NCBI GenBank assembly: GCA_965229525.1
Contig: OZ245886.1
Coordinates: forward strand, 186,001 to 250,000
DNA: 64,000 bases
Source of the DNA: HXMU1420-13 sp965229525
Lineage (GTDB): Bacteria; Bacteroidota; Rhodothermia; Balneolales; Balneolaceae
Direction of reading: 5' to 3'
The translations under genes were made by a program, and so were the position numbers. The notes below the pieces were generated by a model, which saw only the letters and a list, made by a program, of their open reading frames with translations, ran no database searches and was not told the DNA's origin. Of the stretch, positions 44,954-54,446 are shown piece by piece (positions within the stretch are counted from its first letter, which is position 1; every line of letters starts with the position of its first letter).

Positions 44954-47900
44954 TTAGTTCGACTGATTCTGCCTAAGTATAATCAGTTCTCCATCATTTT
45001 GCGATACGATTAAAGCAGTTTCTCCATTAGAAAGATGGATAGACTTTGAATCTCGAACTTCACCGTTTAAAAGAACTCCGTTATTACTTATCGAGCTTGC
45101 TTTAAAGCTTAAATTTTCTTGTTGAATGAGAACTGTGCCATAGTTTGCATCATATTTTCCAAAGAATGGGCGAACGCCAGAAAAATTTCCATTTAGAAAA
45201 ACGTCTTTTAGTCCATCTTGATCCAAATCAGAAACATGAAAATTGAAAATTGGAGATAACTGAGCCTGAGCCGGTAATGAGTGAATTACAAATTCGCCAC
45301 TACCAGTGTTCTCAATTAAAACGGATTCAAAACTATACACTTCTTTTGAAATCGCACTATCAATCAAGAAGTCTGTGAATAGATCGGAGAAACTGTTTTT
45401 AGAAAATTCGTCATAAGTAGTAAAGCCCCTCCTTAGTGAATTAATCTGGCTAAATAATTCATCAATTAAAGCCACAGGATAATCTACTCCCTCAATCTCT
45501 CTTACCAATATTGGGTCAGCATTGAAATCCTGATTGAAATCATTGAGGTACAGTTTTAATGGAGACTCATAAGTAGCATTTAAATAAGAATTAAGACCAA
45601 GGTTCCCGGCCAGAAGATCAAGATCGCCATCGTTATCTATATCCGACACCTCAATGGTATTCCACCATCCGTTTGTAAGTTCAAGCCCCGCTTCTGCAGA
45701 TACATCTTTAAATATGGCAGTCCGGCTTTCAGAATTAGCAACTTCATTTAAAACATTGGAGTAAACTGTGATGGGCATCCACTCACCTACCAGGATTAAA
45801 TCCTGATCACCATCGCCATCATAATCCATCCATTCAGAATCTGTTACCATTCCAACTGTTCGTAGTTCAGGAGCAACTATATCAGTTACATCATTAAATG
45901 TTCCATTCCCATCGTTTTGAAGTAAAAAACTAATTGGATCCAGTCCATAAAAGCCGGGAACAGACAAACCTCCAATGAATAGGTCTTCATCCCCGTCATT
46001 ATCAAAATCGGCGGCAGACACTGTGGAGCTATTCGAATACATGGAATGAAGTCCATTTGAGTGTTGAAAATTTCCATTCCCATCATTCAAATACAATCGA
46101 TCTAATAACTCAGGAAACTCGCCTGCCCTTTTCCCTGCCCCACTAGTGACTAATAAATCCGGAAATTCATCCCCATTTGCATCAAAGAATATGGCATCGG
46201 TGTCTTCATTTTGTTGATGATTGGAAAAAACCACGGTTTCCTTCTTTTCAAACTTTGAATTTGGCTGCTGCACCCATAATTCACCTACATTATTTGTTGC
46301 ATTGCCTATAAAGAAATCTTCCAATCCATCTGCATTAATATCAGCGACGGCTATTGGGGGGCCTAAGGTAGATCTGTAGTGGGGAATCAACCGCTCGTTA
46401 TCAAAATCGACAAAATCATCTTCAGAGTGATTGAAAGAAACTCCTGTAGAACTTGTTATGTCGGAAAAGTAAGTTCCAGGGTAGTTCTGATGATCATAAG
46501 TAAATTTTTCCCCTGTCAAACTTTGATTCAAATGTACTAATCGATTTACGCCAACATTGGTTAATGTTTGAACTCTATCATCCGGCCAAATTACGCGAAC
46601 CGAATCAATCTGATCTTCATTTCCCAATCCAACATGTAGCACATGTGAAACAGACGACTGAAATCCTCTAACAGGCGACTGCTCTATTCCATGAATTGTA
46701 TCACCTGCATAAATGTAAACTTTAGCTCCTAAACCGGACGTATTCCCGCCTTCGCCCATCAAATGAAATTGCACATAATTATCAATCGAACTTTTATCGC
46801 TGAATGTATTATTCTGATAGATAAAAGCCGGCTGATTCACATTATTGACGATCAAATCTAAATCTCCATCATTATCTAGATCGGAATATGCAGTACCGTT
46901 TGAATAGCTTTCATCACCGAGCCCCCAAGCCTTGGATGCATCAGTGAATGCAAAATTCCCACTATTTTTAAAAACCGCATTCGGAATTTTAAGTTGAGGC
47001 ATCCGCTGCACAAGTTCAAGATTCTCTGGGTTAATGCCCTCTTGTAACGATTTTTGGATGTCAGAGCTTGATATAAATTTGATGTAATCTAAGTCATTTG
47101 GGCGGCGATAAATGCCATTAGCGATATAGAAATCACGTAAACCATCGTTGTCTAAATCAGTGAGTAAACCACTCCAGCTCCAATCAGTAGCTTCAATTCC
47201 TGCCATATATCCGATCTCACTGAAGATCGGAACCCCATTTTCATTGTCGCCAACATTAAGTTGAAGCATGTTTCTAGAATACTGAGGGTAGTAACCGTAA
47301 CTTTCTTTAATACTGGCAACCTGATAGGTGTCGCCGCCACCCGATTTTTTTAGAATTTGTTCATCGAACGGCAACATGTCGGTGGTTACAATATCCTTTC
47401 TTCCATCGTTATTGATGTCTGCAATATCCACACTCATCGTAAATTGACTCATATGGCGAACACTTTCACGAATGGATTCTTTGAAGGTGCCATCTTTTTG
47501 ATTAAGGTAGAGATAGTCATCTTCATGAAAATCATTACCTACATAAATATCGGGCCAGCCATCTTCATTGATGTCACTAACAGTAACTCCCAAACCGAAA
47601 CCAAGTGCACTACTAAAAATTCCTGCTTCTTTACTTACATCAACAAATTGATTGCCATCATTTCTGAATAATCGGTCTCCCGATTTCGGGTCTATTCGAT
47701 CTCTTGTCTCGATGGGGGCATAGGAGTAAATCGAATGAACTGAATGATTCAATTGGAAAAGATCTAAATCGCCATCTTTGTCATAATCCAAAAAGGCAGC
47801 TTGAACAGAATATGCCTCCAGATTCAGCCCATATTCAGCTGATCTCTCAGCAAATGTTCCATCCTGATTATTGATGAATAGCTGGTTATGCCCTCCTCTG

Positions 47901-48310
47901 CTTAGATAGTTTACATTGCTCACATAAATATCCAACCAACCATCTCCGTTAATATCAACCATTGCCACCCCTGTCGACCAACTTCCGGGTTGATGAATTA
48001 TTCCGGCCGAAATAGTGGCATCGTTAAATCTAAATTCTCCCCGATTGATGTATAATTTATTCTCTTGTTGATTCGAAGTAAAAAAAAGATCGTCTAAACC
48101 ATCATTATTAACATCTCCTACGGCAACTCCCCCTCCATTGTAAAAATACAGATAGTTTAGAAAGTTGAATGTTGTATCCTCAACTAACGTATTCTCGAAA
48201 TTTACCCCGGTTTGCGAAGGTGACATTTTCGTAAAACGAGTATCAGAAGAACAGGCTGACAATAAAAATATGAGGACAACCGAAATGGTTAGCAGTGCTT
48301 GCTTGTGCAT
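44954..48310 (-). CDS. CRTAC1-like FG-GAP/ASPIC-UnbV lipoprotein, copy 3
   Basis: The 1118-residue protein has a lipobox (IFLLSACSSD, Cys20), FG-GAP/VCBS repeats (DVNNDGLDDLFF, DINGDGWLDIYV, DKDGDLDLFQ, DLDNDGLRDFYI) and an ASPIC/UnbV domain near 530-610 (RGFQSSVSHVLHVGLGNEDQIDSVRVIWPD and similar, key GFQSS and GLGN). It is more distant from the two copies in the susC unit than these are from each other. It is cotranscribed with the haloperoxidase-type gene and divergent from the GH13 gene (101-bp gap). Role as a surface binding protein is inferred. Confidence 0.82.
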   Translation of the reverse strand: MHKQALLTISVVLIFLLSACSSDTRFTKMSPSQTGVNFENTLVEDTTFNFLNYLYFYNGGGVAVGDVNNDGLDDLFFTSNQQENKLYINRGEFRFNDATISAGIIHQPGSWSTGVAMVDINGDGWLDIYVSNVNYLSRGGHNQLFINNQDGTFAERSAEYGLNLEAYSVQAAFLDYDKDGDLDLFQLNHSVHSIYSYAPIETRDRIDPKSGDRLFRNDGNQFVDVSKEAGIFSSALGFGLGVTVSDINEDGWPDIYVGNDFHEDDYLYLNQKDGTFKESIRESVRHMSQFTMSVDIADINNDGRKDIVTTDMLPFDEQILKKSGGGDTYQVASIKESYGYYPQYSRNMLQLNVGDNENGVPIFSEIGYMAGIEATDWSWSGLLTDLDNDGLRDFYIANGIYRRPNDLDYIKFISSSDIQKSLQEGINPENLELVQRMPQLKIPNAVFKNSGNFAFTDASKAWGLGDESYSNGTAYSDLDNDGDLDLIVNNVNQPAFIYQNNTFSDKSSIDNYVQFHLMGEGGNTSGLGAKVYIYAGDTIHGIEQSPVRGFQSSVSHVLHVGLGNEDQIDSVRVIWPDDRVQTLTNVGVNRLVHLNQSLTGEKFTYDHQNYPGTYFSDITSSTGVSFNHSEDDFVDFDNERLIPHYRSTLGPPIAVADINADGLEDFFIGNATNNVGELWVQQPNSKFEKKETVVFSNHQQNEDTDAIFFDANGDEFPDLLVTSGAGKRAGEFPELLDRLYLNDGNGNFQHSNGLHSMYSNSSTVSAADFDNDGDEDLFIGGLSVPGFYGLDPISFLLQNDGNGTFNDVTDIVAPELRTVGMVTDSEWMDYDGDGDQDLILVGEWMPITVYSNVLNEVANSESRTAIFKDVSAEAGLELTNGWWNTIEVSDIDNDGDLDLLAGNLGLNSYLNATYESPLKLYLNDFNQDFNADPILVREIEGVDYPVALIDELFSQINSLRRGFTTYDEFSKNSFSDLFTDFLIDSAISKEVYSFESVLIENTGSGEFVIHSLPAQAQLSPIFNFHVSDLDQDGLKDVFLNGNFSGVRPFFGKYDANYGTVLIQQENLSFKASSISNNGVLLNGEVRDSKSIHLSNGETALIVSQNDGELIILRQNQSN

Positions 48311-48447
48311 CCAAATGATGTATAAAAGTGATTAGAATAATTCTGACTGCAATAATAATGATTGGCTGATTCTAAATAAACGTATTTATAGCAGTACGAT
48401 TTCTAAAAAAAATGTATTCTCTAATTAGACATCTAATCTCTTTCTGT

Positions 48448-50370
48448 ATGAATTCAACATTAAAAACTACCCTTGCAATATTTCTTTTTGCTCTTTCGAT
48501 TAATTCATGTACCAATAGTTCTAAAACAAACTCTACCAAGTTTGAAGATCCACCACAATGGAGCCATGAAGTAGTTTGGTATCAAATTTTTGTTGAACGA
48601 TTTAGAAATGGTGACCCAACAAATGACCCAACAAAAGAAGATATCATAGGCGCGTATCCGGGAACAGTTCCTGATAGTTGGGCAGTTACACCTTGGTCGC
48701 AAGATTGGTACTCGCCGGATCCATATTGGGATGAATTAGACGGTATTACAGACTTTTTTGGCAATGAATTAACCTACTTTGGGCAGAAAGCACAATTACG
48801 GCGTTATGGTGGCGATTTACAGGGAGTGTTAGACAAAATCAATTACCTGGATTCACTGGGCGTTACTGCTATTTATTTCAATCCATTGAATGATGCCCCC
48901 TCCCTCCATAAATACGACCCAAGGTATTGGCATCACATTGATCGAAATTTTGGTCCCACTCCCGAGGAAGATGTTGAACTAATGAAATCAGAAAATCCGG
49001 TAGATCCTGCCACATGGCAATGGACAGGTGCTGATAAAATGTTTCTACAGGTAATCGAGGAATTTCATAAACGAGATATAAAAGTCATTTTAGATTTTAG
49101 CTGGAACCACACTGGCATTGAATTCTGGGCATGGAAAGATATTCTCGAAAACCAGGAAGAAAGTGAATTTGCCGACTGGTACTTTGTCGACGAATTTGAT
49201 GATCCAAACACTGCGGAAGACGAATTCTCCTATCGAGGATGGGTAGGTGTTTTCTCACTGCCAGAAATTAGAGAGACCTATCGGGTTGACCATAGCAATG
49301 GTGTGCATGTATTCGAAGCTGATATTTATAGCGAAGTGGCAAAGCAACATATGTTCGATGTAACCCGGCGGTGGCTTGATCCAAACGGCGATGGCGACCC
49401 ATCGGATGGTGTTGACGGGTTTAGAATGGATGTTGCAGCCGAAGTTGGTCTAGAATTCTGGCGTGATTATCGAAGGTTTGTTCGAGATATAAATCCTGAT
49501 GCCTATTTACTTGGTGAAATCTGGTGGGAAATGTTTCCAAATCACTTATTAGACCCGGAACCTGTTTTACGTGGCGATGTTTTTGATGCACCAATGAATT
49601 ATCGCTGGTATCGGGCAACTCGTCATTTTTTCAATCAATCCCCCAACAAAATCCCTGTGTCTGAATATGTTGATAGTTTACAATCATTCATGAGCAATCT
49701 GCGTCCTCAAAATAATTACGCTATGATGAATTTGACAGCCAGCCATGATGTGCCACGGTTTGGAACCTCCATTTACAATAAAAACCTGAACAAATACAGA
49801 GCAAAACCTGACGACGACCCAAATTATAAAATTGATAAACCGGATGAGGAAACCTTCCAAACCATGGAGCTCATTTTGGCGCAGCAATTTACTTACATAG
49901 GGGCACCTCAAATATGGAATGGGGATGAAATGGGCATGTGGGGCGCGGACGATCCATCAACAAGAAAACCTCTCATGTGGCCAGATATAGATTTTGAGGA
50001 TGAAACTACGCATCCAAATGGATTATATCGCCCAACCAATACGGTTGAATTCAATCATGATTGGTTTGATACTGTTCAAAATTTCATCAAAATCAGGAAA
50101 GAAAACCCGGTGCTAGCCCATGGTAATATTGAGTATTTGGTGATTGATGATGAAAATGAAACTTTGGCTTATTCACGGTTTAATGCCGAAACTGAAGATG
50201 AAGTTATCTCAGTTTTTAATGCCAGTAGTGAAAGCAAGCAAGTTGTATTTCAAACAAAGTTTTCCGCTCCTTTCGTTGATATTTTACATGGATTAAGTAT
50301 TCAGCAGAGCGATCGTACGATCACCATTGAACTTCCTGCTAGAATGGCTGCAATTTTGGTTGCCGAATAA
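48448..50370 (+). CDS. GH13 alpha-amylase family glycosidase, exported
   Basis: From ATG 48448 the 640-residue protein has a lipoprotein-like signal (LFALSINSCTN); ATG 48412 would add 12 residues before it. The GH13 barrel is complete: nucleophile Asp328 in DGFRMDVAAE, acid/base Glu357 in LLGEIWWE and Asp434 in TASHDVPRFG, with YFNPLNDAPSLHKYDP and FSWNHTG motifs resembling cyclomaltodextrinase/neopullulanase-type enzymes. It probably cleaves alpha-1,4-glucans or maltodextrins in the periplasm. An ATAAA-CGTA-TTTAT palindrome lies at 48376-48389. The gene is unlinked in function to the beta-glucan genes on its right. Confidence 0.9.
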   Translation: MNSTLKTTLAIFLFALSINSCTNSSKTNSTKFEDPPQWSHEVVWYQIFVERFRNGDPTNDPTKEDIIGAYPGTVPDSWAVTPWSQDWYSPDPYWDELDGITDFFGNELTYFGQKAQLRRYGGDLQGVLDKINYLDSLGVTAIYFNPLNDAPSLHKYDPRYWHHIDRNFGPTPEEDVELMKSENPVDPATWQWTGADKMFLQVIEEFHKRDIKVILDFSWNHTGIEFWAWKDILENQEESEFADWYFVDEFDDPNTAEDEFSYRGWVGVFSLPEIRETYRVDHSNGVHVFEADIYSEVAKQHMFDVTRRWLDPNGDGDPSDGVDGFRMDVAAEVGLEFWRDYRRFVRDINPDAYLLGEIWWEMFPNHLLDPEPVLRGDVFDAPMNYRWYRATRHFFNQSPNKIPVSEYVDSLQSFMSNLRPQNNYAMMNLTASHDVPRFGTSIYNKNLNKYRAKPDDDPNYKIDKPDEETFQTMELILAQQFTYIGAPQIWNGDEMGMWGADDPSTRKPLMWPDIDFEDETTHPNGLYRPTNTVEFNHDWFDTVQNFIKIRKENPVLAHGNIEYLVIDDENETLAYSRFNAETEDEVISVFNASSESKQVVFQTKFSAPFVDILHGLSIQQSDRTITIELPARMAAILVAE

Positions 50371-50379
50371 TTATAAGAC

Positions 50380-51009
50380 TTAAATGGAGTTGAGGTAGCC
50401 GTGTAAGTCTGCTTCGGAGTCCAGATTAATCTTCTTTCGAAGTCGAGAACGGCTGATATATACACTTGATGGCTTAATATTTAGTAGGTCTGCCATCTCT
50501 TTCGAGTTGAGTCCAATTTTGATATAGGTTGCAAGCCTTAAATCGTGAGCAGTTAAGTCTGGAAACTTTTTTCGTAGCTTTTTCGAAAACTCTTGATGTA
50601 GCTCATCAAGCTGGATTTCAAATGTTGAATCATATGCAACAACGGCAGCATCCAGCATTGCTAAAACATCCTTTGATATTCTGGGAAGCGAATCCGGATT
50701 TTTGGAACAGTGTAGAATTTTCTCTCGAATTTCATTGAGAAGTTTATTCTTCTCATCACTATCCTTTTCACTTTTTGCTAATTCAATTGTTTTTGATTTT
50801 AACTGTGATTTTAACTCTTCAATTTCTTTGTTGAATGTCGACAAATCTAGTGTATCAATTGAATCTTTTTCTACTGAATTCTCTTCTTTAATTGGTGATC
50901 TTTCGAACAGCAGAAGATCTTTTACCTTTTGAATATTTCTTAACTGAATCAATGCGATTACTATCAAGACTAGCAAGAGAATTACTAATCCATATCCACT
51001 AAAAATCAT
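50380..51009 (-). CDS. Membrane-tethered LuxR-type HTH regulator
   Basis: The 209-residue protein has one N-terminal membrane segment (about residues 5-24), a coiled coil (about 55-100) and a C-terminal HTH resembling LuxR/GerE (about 148-205; DLTAHDLRLATYIKIGLNSKEMADLLNIKPSSVYISRSRLRKKI). This layout matches the short C-terminal part of Bacteroidota regulators whose sensor portion has been lost or resides in a partner. No periplasmic domain of size is present. It sits between the GH13 gene (convergent) and the glucan locus and could regulate either; this is inference. Confidence 0.75.
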   Translation of the reverse strand: MIFSGYGLVILLLVLIVIALIQLRNIQKVKDLLLFERSPIKEENSVEKDSIDTLDLSTFNKEIEELKSQLKSKTIELAKSEKDSDEKNKLLNEIREKILHCSKNPDSLPRISKDVLAMLDAAVVAYDSTFEIQLDELHQEFSKKLRKKFPDLTAHDLRLATYIKIGLNSKEMADLLNIKPSSVYISRSRLRKKINLDSEADLHGYLNSI

Positions 51010-51093
51010 AAAAAATCCTGATTGTAGTATTTGTCAGTTAAATTGAAGAATGTCTTCCTAAAGAACATTCATCATTCAGATGTTAGAAAAACT

Positions 51094-51123
51094 AAAAAGC
51101 CAACTCATAAGAGTCGGCTTTTT
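51094..51123 (-). terminator. Intrinsic terminator at the 3' end of the glucan locus
   Basis: AAAAAGCC and GGCTTTTT flank an inner ACTC-ATAA-GAGT hairpin with one mismatch; T runs occur on both sides, so it may work both ways. It follows the stop codon at 51145 on the minus strand. Confidence 0.8.
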
Positions 51124-51144
51124 ACAAGATCTAAGTGATGTAGA

Positions 51145-52479
51145 TTATTTAATCAACATCATCTTTTTAATCTGGATATTGTTTCCAGCAACTAATCTGT
51201 AAACATAAACACCAGAAGCTAAGCTAGAAGCATCAAAAGCAGCAGTGTGTGCACCAGCTGATTTAACACCATCAACTAAAGTAGCTACTTTCTGCCCTTG
51301 TAGGTTAAATACTTCTAAAGTAACCTGACCTGTAGCCGGTAGAGAGTACGCAATGTTTGTAGATGGGTTGAATGGATTTGGATAGTTTTGCTCTAAAGTA
51401 AATCCATTTGGCACTTCAGTGATTTCGTTGCTTACTGAATTAGCATCGTAGAAATACAAGTTGTCAATAAATACAACATCTAAAAGCCCAGCTACACCAA
51501 GAACAATTTGATGAACTTTATCGATATCCATTGGGCCACTTTCAGTAGCATTTACAAAATCTGCTAAAGCAACATCAAATGATACCCATTCTTTAGCAGT
51601 TGTAACTGGCTGAGTTGCTACAATTGCGCCTGTCTCACCATCTTCATTTGCATGATTAGATAATTTTGGGCTAAGAACTTCACCAGCTGTTAGGTCATCA
51701 GCAACCCAGTAATCAAAATACATATGAGTCATTCCCGATAAGTCGTGAAAACCTTCAAGCTGAATTCCACTGAAGTTTACAAAGTTGAATTTAATTACAG
51801 GATCACCAGCAACTGTATCCATGGTTGCAGTTGTGCCTTCACTCCATTCAGTAGCAAAAGTAGTAACTGCAACATCCGTATAAGCGTCGCTGAAAATTGA
51901 AACTACCGCAGCTGCATCACGAGCCGGAGGAGTTGGGGCTGCAGTAGTTGGAGCAGAACCTGTTCCTCCACCGTTTCCACCACCATCAGAAACAACTAGT
52001 GATACATCATCAAGAATAACGATTCCAGAATCTGCACCCATGTCGAAAATAACACGGCTGTTCGGGATTCCCCATCCAGCGGCTTCTAGCTCCAATGAAA
52101 AGGTTTGCGGCGTGGAGGTTAATGTGATTGTTTCTGTATCTGAGTTCCATGGATCTTCAGCTAAGCCGATACCAGCAACTATAGTTCTTCCATTTCCGGC
52201 ACTAGACGCAACAAAAGATAATGTATAGTTTGTTCCATCTACAATTTCCAGAACTTGACTTAAATTGATTTCGAAAGCATTTGGTAATGCTGTTTCAACA
52301 TCAGCAAAGAAATAGCTGTTCTCACCTTCAGTTCTAATTTCAGGTGTAAGATCACCAAAATTTGTATACCAATTTCCGGCAGTCGCCGATTGGAAGTCTC
52401 CATTGGTGACTAAGTTTGTCTGTGCTAAAGCAACTGTAGAAATTGCAAGTAGCGCAATTGTTGTTAATATATTTTTCAT
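51145..52479 (-). CDS. T9SS-exported carbohydrate-binding-type protein
   Basis: The 444-residue protein has a signal peptide (STVALAQ), a CBM4/CBM6-like jelly roll (about 20-160; NLVTNGDFQSATAGNWY, SGIVILDDVSLVVSD), a Gly/Thr/Pro linker, a second beta-sandwich (about 180-350) that begins PTPPARDAAAVVSIFSDAYT and ends FIDNLYFYD, and a T9SS type A sorting tail (NYPNPFNPSTNIAYSL ... KMMLIK). The second module is shared with the protein at 63201-64000. No catalytic site is visible. A role in holding beta-glucan at the surface is inferred from its place at the end of the glucan locus. Confidence 0.8.
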   Translation of the reverse strand: MKNILTTIALLAISTVALAQTNLVTNGDFQSATAGNWYTNFGDLTPEIRTEGENSYFFADVETALPNAFEINLSQVLEIVDGTNYTLSFVASSAGNGRTIVAGIGLAEDPWNSDTETITLTSTPQTFSLELEAAGWGIPNSRVIFDMGADSGIVILDDVSLVVSDGGGNGGGTGSAPTTAAPTPPARDAAAVVSIFSDAYTDVAVTTFATEWSEGTTATMDTVAGDPVIKFNFVNFSGIQLEGFHDLSGMTHMYFDYWVADDLTAGEVLSPKLSNHANEDGETGAIVATQPVTTAKEWVSFDVALADFVNATESGPMDIDKVHQIVLGVAGLLDVVFIDNLYFYDANSVSNEITEVPNGFTLEQNYPNPFNPSTNIAYSLPATGQVTLEVFNLQGQKVATLVDGVKSAGAHTAAFDASSLASGVYVYRLVAGNNIQIKKMMLIK

Positions 52480-52550
52480 AAGTATTTTGTTTTAATTGTA
52501 GCTTTGATCTATAAGTCGATACAATGATTTGTTTAGGTTTTAGTTAATGA

Positions 52551-53540
52551 TTAGTACCCAGATTTTTGCAAAATGTAATCTGGATTAACAGCAAGTTTGG
52601 GAGTTCTATCCGCACGATATAACCCCCAATGTTTTTCTGGTTCCCAAGGTTCGGGCGAACCTTTCCAATTTTCATCAAATGCTTCGAAGTAGAAGGTTAG
52701 AATGTTTTCTTTTTCAGTCCATTCCATCAGTTCATTAAAATAGATTTTCTGAAATCCTTCATTCACATTTTCTATGTTAATGCCTTTGTCGTTTGCTTTC
52801 GTTGCCCAACCGGCTTCGGTTATAACTACAGGTTTATCAGGATATTTTTCAGCGACTGCATAGTAGTTTTGTTTGGTGTAAGCCAGTCCTTCAGAAATTT
52901 GTTTGTACTCCCATACCGGATAAGAATGGATTGAAATGAAATCCAATGTTTCAGCCAAGTTTCTAAGCTTAAATAGCCAGGGAACATAATTCTCACAGAA
53001 AGTGACCATTTTTTTGGTTTTTGCCTTCACTTCTTGTGCGTATTCACTTACACGCTGCTCAGATACATAATGATCGGTCCAGTCTACGCAAGCCTCATTA
53101 CCAACAGATAGAGAAAAAATGTGTTCCGAATAAGTATTACCAAATTCAATAAGCTTCTGAATATTTCGATAGTTTTTATTCTGATTTTGTTCTAATTCTT
53201 TTTCACTATAAACGCCACCACCCCATGGACAATTGAAATTATTCATTTCAGCATCAAGGTGGGCACCTAGCATTACTTTGAAGTCGAAATGCTCGTTCTT
53301 TAGAACTTCGAAAACAGTTTGTGCGTGATCGTCACAATCATAAAGACGCAGATAATTCCAATCGTTTTCAAGTAGCAGAAAGTCCTCTTTTATCTGATCG
53401 TAAGTTGGTGACTCTCCACCCGGATATTGGCCATCTCTAAACCCTGAATAGCAAATTGCTTTTCCAGGTTTGAGATTTAATTCTTCGAAGGTATTCAATG
53501 TCAAAACTTCAATTGATTGTTTGCATCCCAGATACCCCAA
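52551..53540 (-). CDS. Cytoplasmic GH17-family beta-glucan hydrolase
   Basis: The 329-residue protein is a GH17-like barrel: acid/base Glu149 in SVGNEACVDW and nucleophile Glu242 in VITEAGWAT, with SIHSYPVWE between them. GH17 enzymes act on beta-1,3-glucans. There is no signal peptide, so it should work on imported oligosaccharides in the cytoplasm. ATG 53540 overlaps the previous gene by 40 bases; TTG 53504 would give a TTGA overlap with its stop codon and is a good alternative. It lies directly downstream of another cytoplasmic GH17 gene. It could be an exo-glucosidase or a transglycosylase. Confidence 0.83.
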   Translation of the reverse strand: MGYLGCKQSIEVLTLNTFEELNLKPGKAICYSGFRDGQYPGGESPTYDQIKEDFLLLENDWNYLRLYDCDDHAQTVFEVLKNEHFDFKVMLGAHLDAEMNNFNCPWGGGVYSEKELEQNQNKNYRNIQKLIEFGNTYSEHIFSLSVGNEACVDWTDHYVSEQRVSEYAQEVKAKTKKMVTFCENYVPWLFKLRNLAETLDFISIHSYPVWEYKQISEGLAYTKQNYYAVAEKYPDKPVVITEAGWATKANDKGINIENVNEGFQKIYFNELMEWTEKENILTFYFEAFDENWKGSPEPWEPEKHWGLYRADRTPKLAVNPDYILQKSGY

Positions 53541-54406
53541 TAGGCGCCCACTTCACCTTCATCACCAACTTTCCATGCTTCATCGAATGATGAAAAGTAC
53601 ATCACTTCAACATCTTCATCTTCGGCCCATAAATTGGTATTGATGAAATATTTCATCGCATTTGATTTAGATGGTTGTGCCCCTCCCAAACCCTCGCCTT
53701 GACTAGGCCAACCGGTTTCTGTGATAATCACTTTCTTTCCATTTCCAGCTGCTTTCGCCTGATAAAACATTTGGCGCATATGCTGAAGAGAATCATTAAA
53801 ATGAGTTCCTTCCCAATATGGATAGCAGTTACAAAGAACGACATCGCACATAGCTGTTAAATCCGGATGTACAGAAAACTCATAGTATGCATCTACATAC
53901 CCTACGGTTGCATCTGGTAAAGCTTCTTTCACTCTTCGGATGTACTCCATGAGCTCTTCTTTACTCACATCGTTTCGGTAGAGTACTTCATTTCCTACAG
54001 CAATGATATCTGCGTAGCCTTTACGTGCAACCTCAATTAGATTCTGGATTTCAACCTCATTTTTCTCTCGATCACTTCCAATCCAGGCTCCAACCATTGT
54101 TTTCATACCCATCTCTTTTGCAACTTCAGGAATAAGTTCATTTCCTTCGGTACAAGAGAATGTTCTGATCCACTTAGAGTGCTCGCTAAGAATTTTCATT
54201 CTTCTGGCGATCTGTTCTCTTGGGATTATATCTCCTGGTTGCTGACCTTCCTCGTATAAGCTAAAGCAGAATCCATGAATCCCACCATTTAAAACTTCAT
54301 GAAACAGATTTTTGATTTCTTCTTCAGATAATTCATGGATGTAACTAAGTTTTTCGATCAATTCTGATCGTTTGAACTTCATGAAGGTTTCTTCTCTGTA
54401 CGACAT
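53501..54406 (-). CDS. Cytoplasmic GH17-family beta-1,3-glucanase-like protein
   Basis: The 301-residue protein (293 if ATG 54382 is used) has acid/base Glu140 in AVGNEVLYR and nucleophile Glu230 in IITETGWPSQG, the classical GH17 signatures, with CNCYPYWEGTHF between them. It has no signal peptide. GH17 members hydrolyse or transglycosylate beta-1,3-glucan chains; which applies cannot be told. It is cotranscribed with the symporter gene upstream (40-base gap) and overlaps the next GH17 gene, so the three proteins probably handle imported laminari-oligosaccharides together. Confidence 0.85.
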   Translation of the reverse strand: MSYREETFMKFKRSELIEKLSYIHELSEEEIKNLFHEVLNGGIHGFCFSLYEEGQQPGDIIPREQIARRMKILSEHSKWIRTFSCTEGNELIPEVAKEMGMKTMVGAWIGSDREKNEVEIQNLIEVARKGYADIIAVGNEVLYRNDVSKEELMEYIRRVKEALPDATVGYVDAYYEFSVHPDLTAMCDVVLCNCYPYWEGTHFNDSLQHMRQMFYQAKAAGNGKKVIITETGWPSQGEGLGGAQPSKSNAMKYFINTNLWAEDEDVEVMYFSSFDEAWKVGDEGEVGAYWGIWDANNQLKF

Positions 54407-54446
54407 ACCGTTATATATAAAGTATTAGTATTTGTTTTTTATTTTG

